16,783 nucleotides of DNA from Prevotellaceae bacterium UBA2718 (GTDB lineage: Bacteria; Bacteroidota; Bacteroidia; Bacteroidales; Bacteroidaceae), in assembly GCA_002353975.1 (NCBI GenBank), contig DEKQ01000094.1, forward strand, positions 7,467-24,249. The letters run 5' to 3'. Each line of letters starts with the position of its first letter. Positions within the stretch are counted from its first letter, which is position 1. Of the stretch, positions 8,001 through 14,200 are shown one piece after another. The notes beneath the pieces were generated by a model. The model was not told the origin of the DNA. It saw nothing but the letters and a program-made list of their open reading frames with translations, and did not search any database. The translations under genes and the position numbers were made by a program.

Positions 8001-11000
8001 AGAGGGATATTTGCCGAAGGGCTTTAGTATCGGGTATGGAGCAAGATTGGGGTCAACCACCCACTTGTACATCAGTGAGGCATCCTTGCGAATAGCCTGT
8101 ACCTCAGTGGTAGTTAAAGTGCTCGGCGCCACGTCGGAGCCTACCCACCAGCCGCAGAGTTCGCGGTTGCTGTTCAGCAGGCTACGATGGAACTCTACCT
8201 GTGTAAGATAGCGCTCATCGGCAGGGAAAGAACAGTTATATGCTGTGGGTTCTCCATTTGAAGTGTTGAAGGTAGAACCGCTTCTGTAGTAGTTATAGCT
8301 GCTGATGCCTGTAGCGGCAGCATTGGTAATAAGTTCACCGCCATAAACGCCATACTGGTTTGAGCCACCTGTGATATTACCATAAAACATACAGTTCACC
8401 ACAGCCGTCTTGAGTTTGGTATATTTTCCACCTGAAACTTCTGCGGTTGATGCATAGGTGTTCTGTCCCACAATTCCCGCTGCAGTAGCAGAAGCGCTGA
8501 CGTCGGCATAGCTGTAGCAGTTGATGACGCGAGAATCCCCGTCTAACTTACCCACAATACCTCCGGCACAGGTGCCACCAGAAACTGTAGGATGAATGCC
8601 ATCTGGGAATGTTGCATCATTAGGCAGAATTCCGCAGTTGTAAATGCGGCTATAGCCCTGAGCGATGCAAGCAATGGCACCTACATATTCCTCAGCACTA
8701 CTGATAGATACGTTTTTCAGCGTTACATTTTTCACCACGCCACCGTCAACGGTGTTGAAAAGTGGATGGGTAAGGCCTGTAAGAGGCTGCGTACCACCAT
8801 CGAACGAGCCGCTGAAAGTTTGGGTAATAGGGGCGAGGCCACTGAAATCGAGAGGCTCAGTGGCGACCACCTTATAATACGATGATGCACCTTCTGGTGT
8901 ATTGACATGATCAATGAAGTCCACCATGTCAGCTTGATACTTGATGGTATAAGGATTTCCTACCGTACCATCACCATCCATACCTTCTTTCAGGGTGGCT
9001 GTGGATACGTCAGAGTTGGCATAGTTCGTTGCTACAGCCATCGCCTTGACGGTAACAGGTAGCGTGCTCGATACTATGGCGCCAGGACTGATACTGCTAC
9101 TTGAAGTGGTGGGAGTGGTGCCGTTGGTGGTATAGTAAATGGTGACACCCGAAGCCGGGAACGAACAGCTGATGGTAAAGCCGTCGTTGCCGCTGCGCGC
9201 AATGACAGGTTCAGTACATTGCAATATCACCGCATTGCTACTCACGATAGAAGTGATCATACCTTCCTTAACTGCTATCGCCTTGATGGTGACATTGCTG
9301 ATATTTTCAGTTAATGGCACCGTGTATTCTGTACTCGATGTGGTTGGAGTGCTACCGTCTGTAGTGTAATAAATGGTTGCACCAACGGTTGCCGTTGTTA
9401 TGGAAACAGCATTGCTGCCATTATTTTGGATGGTTGGTGTAGCTACCTGGGGAATGACCAACTCTGCCACAACGGAAGGGTCTACCCCCCCATGGGTGGC
9501 AATTGCTTTCACTGTCATTGGACTGGTAACAGAGAACGGGTCAGTGTATGCAGTACTCGTGGTGGTAGGTTCGCTGTCATCGATAGTGTAGTGGATGGTG
9601 CTCCCTTCGGTTCCACAAGTGATAGATACCTTCGAGGTAATGTTGTCAAAACTAATAGCTGGTGTAGCACACCTTATGTCTATTTCACCCTCACCTATGT
9701 CGGAGTTGATCATATTATCCTTAACGGCTATCGCTTTGATGGGTTTACCTCCCAGTTCTTCTGATGCACCGGTGTAAAGTGTTGATGAGGTAGTAGGGGT
9801 AGTGCCATCAATGGTATAATAGATTGTTGCACCTGGGGTTGCTGTTGTGATGGAAATATTATGGGTACCCGTTTCCTGTTGGATAGTAGGAGTTGCAACT
9901 TTTCCAATCGTTAATGTAGTCACTTCCGAATCGGTATATCCTTCTTTAGTAACAATGGCTTTGACGGTGGTCTGCTCTGTTAAGGTAAATGCCCCATTAT
10001 ACAACGTACCGTTAGTAGATGATGGTGTTGTTCCATCTGTGGTATAATAGATGGATGGCAACAGGGTTGATGTCGTTATTGATGCCTTTCCAGTAGTTCT
10101 GTCGAAGGCAATAACAGGGTGGTCACATACGGTGCTAAAAGTTGTAGTTTTAAATTCCCAATGGGCACCATTGTTTTCGCCTCTACTATTAATGATACCC
10201 ATATTGAGACCATTGGTAATGCTTCCTTGCGCATAACCGATGCTACTGCTTGTCCATAAATTATCGATGAGCAGTTTAGGTATGATAGCATAGCACTCAA
10301 CGCGGGAACTTCCGTCACCTCTCGCTGCCTGCACCACAACGAACTGGTAGCGGTCTTCGTTTCCGGAATCATAAGCTTTTACACTAACCGCTTTGTCTAG
10401 GTCACCGGTATTGTCAGCAGCACCGTCATAATACATGTATTTGCCACCTGCTGCAGGGTTGACAATGTAGTAGTACTTATACCAGGAACCGGATGAAGCC
10501 TCTTTTAAATACCACGCCCGGCTTTCGTTTGCCTGATTGGTGAATATTACTTTGTCGGCTGCAGCATCTGTTGCGGCATAATGTGTATCTTTTTGGATAT
10601 TGTGTATTTCGTAATAATACTTCTCCGAATCATCCGATGGCGTGAAAGGAGGGGTTGGCCAGGTAAAGGATTCGTAGGGTATAAACTTCCACAAGGAGTG
10701 GATGTCATTGACATACTGGTTATTTGTCAATTGGATGGGTTTGGTGTTAACCATGCTGCCACCTCTCTTGTTTAAGGCATAATAAGTCTGGCTTCCTTTC
10801 ACTGTAATGTTATAAAAGTCTGCTCCCTTAGATTTATTTAAAACGAGCTTGAATTTGCAACTCTCATCATTGGATTGGTCTTTTACTACCAATGGAACAG
10901 CTCTTTTGGTATCATTGTTAGCACTACCATCGGCATGACTTACGTATTTCCCCGTACTATTGTTGACGATATAGTAATATTGAGTATCATCAGCAGATCC

Positions 11001-11273
11001 TGCATCCAGGAAATACCACAGCATATATTCACCAAGTATATTATTGGTAGTAATGTTGTTATTCTGGGGGGCTATATAGAAACTTGGGAACGCATTCGTT
11101 TGGATCAGATAGAATTTCTTCTCGCTATCTTCAATAGTACCATTCCCGTTAGTATCAGTTGTTATTTCTACAGGGCTTTGTCCCCACACATTTACGGTTC
11201 CTAATGTGATGAGCAGTAGGAGGAGGGCCAGGAGGCGAGAGGGGAGGCGATATGTCGTTTTGTTGTTGTTCAT
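2031..11273 (-). CDS. Giant exported repeat protein (3080 residues): CHB_HEX_C-type repeats, GLUG-like beta-helix and (Y/F)GGG solenoid
   Basis: Very large exported protein, probably a surface adhesin or glycan-binding protein; function not established. Order of parts: signal peptide (1-31: KTTYR/PSR then LLALLLLLITL, ending near VWGQ); an EF-hand-like loop at 40-51 (Asp40, Asn42, Asn44, Gly45, Ile47, Glu51); two similar modules (about 50-203 and 218-382) with YYYIVN and a closing W-x-F, resembling beta-trefoil lectin units; five tandem repeats of 75-76 residues (383-762) with IYYTTDGTTP and TVKAIAV, typical of the chitobiase/beta-hexosaminidase C-terminal-like (CHB_HEX_C) family; a GDGT-x-x-NPYTI entry and GLUG-like beta-helix stretch (763-1085); an unassigned middle (1090-1547); then about 33 (Y/F)GGG-type motifs to the end (1548-3080). 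The last residues, NVNIGKKAE, are part of the final repeat; no T9SS sorting tail is present, and none is encoded in any frame downstream. The ATG at 11273 is chosen for the signal peptide. The gene begins 11 bases after the stop of the upstream giant gene, so it is probably its operon partner. The frame is unbroken for 9.2 kb, which indicates selection. Confidence 0.93.
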   Translation of the reverse strand: MNNNKTTYRLPSRLLALLLLLITLGTVNVWGQSPVEITTDTNGNGTIEDSEKKFYLIQTNAFPSFYIAPQNNNITTNNILGEYMLWYFLDAGSADDTQYYYIVNNSTGKYVSHADGSANNDTKRAVPLVVKDQSNDESCKFKLVLNKSKGADFYNITVKGSQTYYALNKRGGSMVNTKPIQLTNNQYVNDIHSLWKFIPYESFTWPTPPFTPSDDSEKYYYEIHNIQKDTHYAATDAAADKVIFTNQANESRAWYLKEASSGSWYKYYYIVNPAAGGKYMYYDGAADNTGDLDKAVSVKAYDSGNEDRYQFVVVQAARGDGSSRVECYAIIPKLLIDNLWTSSSIGYAQGSITNGLNMGIINSRGENNGAHWEFKTTTFSTVCDHPVIAFDRTTGKASITTSTLLPSIYYTTDGTTPSSTNGTLYNGAFTLTEQTTVKAIVTKEGYTDSEVTTLTIGKVATPTIQQETGTHNISITTATPGATIYYTIDGTTPTTSSTLYTGASEELGGKPIKAIAVKDNMINSDIGEGEIDIRCATPAISFDNITSKVSITCGTEGSTIHYTIDDSEPTTTSTAYTDPFSVTSPMTVKAIATHGGVDPSVVAELVIPQVATPTIQNNGSNAVSITTATVGATIYYTTDGSTPTTSSTEYTVPLTENISNVTIKAIAVKEGMITSIVSSNAVILQCTEPVIARSGNDGFTISCSFPASGVTIYYTTNGTTPTTSSSSISPGAIVSSTLPVTVKAMAVATNYANSDVSTATLKEGMDGDGTVGNPYTIKYQADMVDFIDHVNTPEGASSYYKVVATEPLDFSGLAPITQTFSGSFDGGTQPLTGLTHPLFNTVDGGVVKNVTLKNVSISSAEEYVGAIACIAQGYSRIYNCGILPNDATFPDGIHPTVSGGTCAGGIVGKLDGDSRVINCYSYADVSASATAAGIVGQNTYASTAEVSGGKYTKLKTAVVNCMFYGNITGGSNQYGVYGGELITNAAATGISSYNYYRSGSTFNTSNGEPTAYNCSFPADERYLTQVEFHRSLLNSNRELCGWWVGSDVAPSTLTTTEVQAIRKDASLMYKWVVDPNLAPYPILKPFGKYPSIINTNTGTPWFDRNTANPFEGKQLGTLSVIIKSGGSAPDQHLFIPITDMDSLHYDFGYRKVQLPYYNTVFGNPDGATWQEKYAGNYTDQVVTGWKITNVSGGTQGSFVSDWQYGYNFADRKCTNKDLYSVSGRVFAQGGYYYVPDDVTEITIEAYWGKAIYVTNKDGYYDRVNITIGNTGAAFAPAGTRDNNIPDATIQTTSIKETLTATNIDAKKTVYDYALVLVGNVQESVGQKDVTHATEATRGFTIMSVDLDFDEEPDYCLEWQLGYQTKRQVIAPIRFDFLPVVELGVAGKTHDSKYFFSLGCYRSKGHFEVTETAFIRFGQFEFELKERDEGPIILNGGIYDQYCRGKNNETNQHINYVILGGHIVMPSFTPGAHVSSGAKYQTRHCAVNVLGGDFTSFYLTGGYNEGITPFVDNPHCYIDGGRFGTIAAAYKEGIAGDVTWRINRALIGEFYGGGVMAQATGDTYKIVKGSIDVVINNSIVGKYCGGPKFGDMVSGKTVTTSASNTVFNQFFGAGNGGTNYMQYANTDATGVPISDWSGTISSNYTPGKYRNKDQGYHADYDIEVINPSTGDYTDGRVVNRSYYYSAQFATTNTGNVTSTLNNCTINTNFYGGGFLGGVTGNVTSTLNNCTVNGAVFGAGYSASAGTVNIHNKDKVPPVPNLYTGMIKPQSGGTFTTYEWTNTKSFGTKTLSTGSPTILNPNGDGKNYIYTEVSLKNLGSVSGNVTLTINGKTVGESVYGGGEESVVAGDTEVNVTCGTIGTTGKGGARWGNVFGGGKGKDDDVNAGLVKGNTNVNISGTTETTKIIHNVYGGGAFGSVGTFTYDGTTGFPNSLTENTGTANITITGGTFGSDGKENGMIFGSSRGSEGDPETDDNVDKIAWVGNTNVVIGTQSETPVLTNPKIAGSVYGGGENGHNYQNAQVTIHSGTIGITNPETDGGARYPYRGNVYGGGCGTDTFDRGEGDDKKTYYDFNAGIVLGNTRIDIDGGHIVHNVYGGGAMGSVGTYTLADEAYHAEHPEVPVGMPLSCAENTGLCTINITGGKIGMTNATMQGHGTDGPDDFGHVFGAGRGYSKDPNLYPNIESCAFFNNTQLTISDKALVCGSVYGGSESGHVLHNTNVEINGGQIGCGVGKDKAYTDDEFASSTSLPGTAHWQYTAAGMGAPHDQYANMSGTYDYTGDFAYIPEADRKATSEGGLPVATDGRTFYGNVFAGGSGYYPYAPGLWLKSAGHIGGTASVTVTGGHILNNLYGGCEMADIDGAVTVTMRGGTIGVPRTAEEIKSNPNSGNIYGAGMGDKRIFFNTSTNIASTTIDISNGTVYGAVYGGGEDGHVMGNVTTTISQPAEKTTVIGCDGTSGYDGNVFGAGQGHIGALTAGVVGGNASLTITGGTLNGSAYGGGRIASVGTYFAMADDPKYGKMQEGDNHGNLSVSLTGGTIYQNVYGGCMGTTEDVAYGISKNVSVELNKDKGSTDKGCVVKGDIFGCNNVNSSPEGTSTVHIYATQHEGKSQIGNTTTGETPVTDAKDEGSYDVRAVYGGGNLAAYTPKDLDNGTTDVIIDGCQLTSIQTVYGGGNAASTPATKVTIIGTYEIDELFGGGNGKDAIGKDAEGNDIPNPGANVGFYAYANDAADAQTPEDRATHYGYGTGQASVNVFGGTIHRVFGGSNTKGNVRQTAVTLLDENSGCPFCVNEAYGGGKSAPMDAEAKLLMACIPGLQAAYGGAEAAAIKGNVTLNITNGTFDRVFGGNNLSGTIDGSITVNIEEVGCRPIKIGELYGGGNQAAYSVYGYNADGTPIDTGDKIYDDPQVNVMSFTSIGKIFGGGYGERATMVGNPTVNVNEVYGKYYDDDASVVGENAETPNHYPIPSHAKGKMGAIHTVFGGGNAAKVMGNTTVNIATLSDVYIVKQVTAGEDLPADCYTRSGAGTTASPFVYTPATGTASANETYYEKQNVLGVDIRDNVYGGGNNAEVTGNTNVNIGKKAE
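2040..6632 (-). repeat. About 33 (Y/F)GGG-motif units forming a predicted beta-solenoid
   Basis: Residues 1548-3080 of the 3080-residue protein repeat a unit of roughly N-V-(Y/F)-G-G-G, a polar loop, then G-N-T-x-V-x-I-x-G-G-x-I, at an average spacing of about 46 residues. Degenerate versions include FGAG, YGGC, FGCN and FAGG. The alternating hydrophobic strands and Gly/Asn turns suggest a right-handed parallel beta-helix. On the + strand the DNA word CACCGCCATAGAC recurs at least six times (near 2090, 3271, 4985, 5246, 5550 and 5756). Confidence 0.85.
3620..5666 (-). repeat. Higher-order repeats (about 150-260 residues) within the GGG solenoid
   Basis: Super-units begin with N-V-(F/Y)-x-G-G/AG at residues 1870 (nt 5666), 2046 (nt 5138), 2308 (nt 4352) and 2460 (nt 3896). 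Each repeats a similar run of elements: AG(L/I/V)V-x-GN, then NVYGGGA-x-GSVGT or its equivalent, then NTG followed by ITGG, then FG-x-GRG, then a GSVYGGGE-x-GH step. The fourth copy has only the first half. This indicates block duplication on top of the basic motif repeat. Confidence 0.7.
8988..10127 (-). repeat. Five tandem CHB_HEX_C / Fn3-associated-type domains
   Basis: Repeats begin at residues 383, 458, 534, 609 and 685 of the 3080-residue protein, a period of 75-76. Each contains x-P-x-I near its start, a central G-x-T-I-(Y/H)-Y-T-(T/I)-(D/N) followed by x-x-P-(T/S), and a closing V/I-K-A-(I/M)-A/V. Repeats 2 and 4 are the closest pair (both begin VATPTIQ and contain SITTAT and GATIYYT). 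Such domains are known as accessory beta-sandwich modules in secreted glycoside hydrolases and surface proteins; here no catalytic domain accompanies them. Confidence 0.88.
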
Positions 11274-11284
11274 GTGTATGTATG
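11274..11284 (-). other. 11-base junction between the two giant genes
   Basis: The upstream stop (TAG, 11287-11285 on the minus strand) and the downstream ATG (11273-11271) are 11 bases apart. The spacer reads CATACATACAC on the minus strand. It holds no Shine-Dalgarno sequence, promoter or terminator, so transcription must come from further upstream, and translational coupling is plausible. Confidence 0.8.
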
Positions 11285-14200
11285 CTATTTTACGACTATT
11301 TTCTTGTCATTTACGATGTAAACACCAGCTTTCACATTTGTCTCTATGGTTTCACCCGGAGCTATGGTGAACGTAGTCATGGTGATGCCGGAGGTCGTGA
11401 CGATGTGTACGTCGCAGTCGGCAGAGAGTGTTGAGCTGACAATAATCTTATGTTTCTTTGACTTAATCTTCAGGCTGCCTTTCTCACCCTTTGACGGGTT
11501 GGACTCTTCTACGTCGAATGAGCCGTCGAGGTCGTTGCTGAAGATGATGCTCTTAGCCGCAAAGCCCTTTGCCCCTGCTGTCGGCGCACCGACGAAGTAT
11601 GGACGGAAGGCTGGCACAGTAACCTTTGTCGTCACCTTGTCGTAGCTGCTACCGGTTGATGATAGCGTGAACTTGTCGGTATCGTCAACGGTGAACGTCG
11701 TGTTGAGGTAGCTTGGACGGAAGGCGAAGCCGCTTGCAGGATCGGTGCCTATCTCGGTATCGCTGACACCGATGGTAGCGTTCTCTGGAGAAGCGAATGT
11801 TACAATCTGCTTGCCTGGGTTTGCTATGGTGACATTCTGGTAGCGATTGCTTGGTGTCCACTGTCCGCTTAGGTCGAACTCATAGTATGTAGGACCAGGC
11901 AGACCTAATATATAAGGTGTACCGGCTTGAGCATACGGATAGCCGTTATAGGTGTGGCTTTCCTTATAGTAGTTCTGCTGGTAACTGTCCTCGTTGAGGT
12001 CTTTGTATGTGTCGCGACTGTAGTAGGTATCCCACAGATAGGTGTTTGTGTACTCCTTTGTGTGGGTGCCACCACTGAGCAGTTGGAAATTGGCTTCGTA
12101 AATACCATCTTCGCCGACCTTAGGCGTTACGGTGCCACCGAAGGTGCGCAGCCAGTACTCATGTCCTGTAGTGTTGTCAGCATAGAAGTGGGTCAGCTCG
12201 CCCTTGTCCTGGGTGGAGGTCAACTCAACTTCGAACGGCAGACTGATGCCCTGCCATCCGCGTACCATGTTCACGAACTCTTCGTTCTGTGAATTGCGCT
12301 GGTACCACATGCGGTGCTCACCGGTGAAGGTGTAGCTGATAGGACAGTTGAAGTCCTGACGATCTACGAGCAGGTGGTCGGTGTTAGCGTTGAGGGCGCT
12401 CTGTACGAGGTGGCCGGAGATACCGCCGCTGACTGCTACATCAACAGTGTTATAAGGACTGCCTGAGAAGTGATCCTCAAAGACTGGCTCTGCAAAGTGG
12501 GCGTTAAGGACAGCGTAAGTCTTCTTGTTGGTTGCTTCGGCAGGAACATAGACGAGGAGGTTCTTCGTCTCATCGCGGTTTACGATGCTTTGCAGCCCGT
12601 CGTCATCGAGCAATGGCGGGAAGAATAGGTCTGTCCCAGTAGCTGTGCCGCCAGGCACGCGACCGCTGGTCCATGCATAATCGTTATGACCGGCAAAGTC
12701 GATGGCTGTCATGTTAGGATATGCTGGCGTCAAATCAGTATCGGTAACAGTCTTAGGCTTAGAGTAAGCCACAAGGTTCGCACTCGGATTAAAGTGTGCT
12801 ACGTCCATCTTTGCGTTTTGATAGTATGCCGGAGCACGATAGACACGGTTGTTTGCATCAGTATTATCCAGACGCCCCTTGTCCACCTTATGGATGTGTG
12901 AAGGAACCATTTCGTGTGGCTGTGCATCACTCCAGTCGTATGTCAGCATCTGCCCGAAGAAGATATAGTCGTCAGGCCATATTGCGGCATAGAATGTCTT
13001 TGTTTCATCCTGCTTATCGATCTGCGTGCGTATATCATTGGTCTCAGGGATGATACCGTCTGCGTAGATGAAGTCAGGGAATTTATAACGGTCTTCTACA
13101 TATACGTATGCAGAGTAGTCTGCAGAGTACTTGCCATTGCGGAGGGTGAGTGAAGGATTGCTCTCTGTGTCAATACCGTCAGTAAGGTAAATGTAGTCGT
13201 ATGTCGAGCTACCCGCTGCTGACGGCTTGTTGTCGAAGAAGCGTTTGTTGAGGTAGTATCCATTGAGGTCATAGGCTACCGTACCATTGTAGAACGCCTT
13301 GTCTGGCATTCGTGTTGCCACGCCATGGTTGGTTGAGGTGACGTTATAGGTGTTGCTCTCTGGGTAGTAGCAGTTGTCGAGCTGTACAGGTCCACGTTCG
13401 TCGGCAGCTTCGCGTGAAGGATTGCCGAAGACAGGATTGGCTGTGAAGCCTGTTGTAGCAGAGCTCTTTATCCAGCTGTTGCCAATGAAACCGCTACCGG
13501 TGTCTGCAATACCCGCAGTGGTGAATGAACCCATGACACCGAGGTTATAGACGTTACCACAGAGGTTGTTGATGAGTGAGCGGTTAATGCCGCTGATGTA
13601 GTAACCCTCGCCGTGGAGATTTCCGCTGAAGCATTCGCCGGTATTACTTGCTATTGGTGTCCAATCGCCGGTGTGTGAGACGTTGGTGTGGAGGAAGATG
13701 TCGAGTCCCTGGAGGCCTGAAACCTTATCCTCAAGCAGGTGGTGATCCTTCAGCGGCCCTGAGGTGACAACGCCGTCGGTAACCTCTGGAGATGCCTCGT
13801 TGAGCATACTCAGGTCGAAGAGTTGTTTCATCTGTGTGAGACCTTCGGTACCATCAGTTACATAAATCTTCGGGTCGCGCTTCAGACGATTGAAGTCGGT
13901 CTTGTCTATGAAGTAGTGGTTCTCCTTGTCTCCTATCACATCGGTGAGGTCATGATAGTTTGCCACACTTACCTGTACGGTGTTAGAGTATGTTTCACCG
14001 AGATATGTCTTAGCGTAGTAAGCCAGGTAGTAGCCATGCTGATACCAGTAGAGAGGCTCAGAGGTAGGAGCGTATTCGACACCGTTGATGTGACTCTCAG
14101 CATCGCTCTTCTTCTCAAAGAGTTTCCATCCACCACCAGTTACCTCGTATGCACCAGGTGTCACATGTGGCTCGCGCACACCGATGAACGTACCCGGCAG

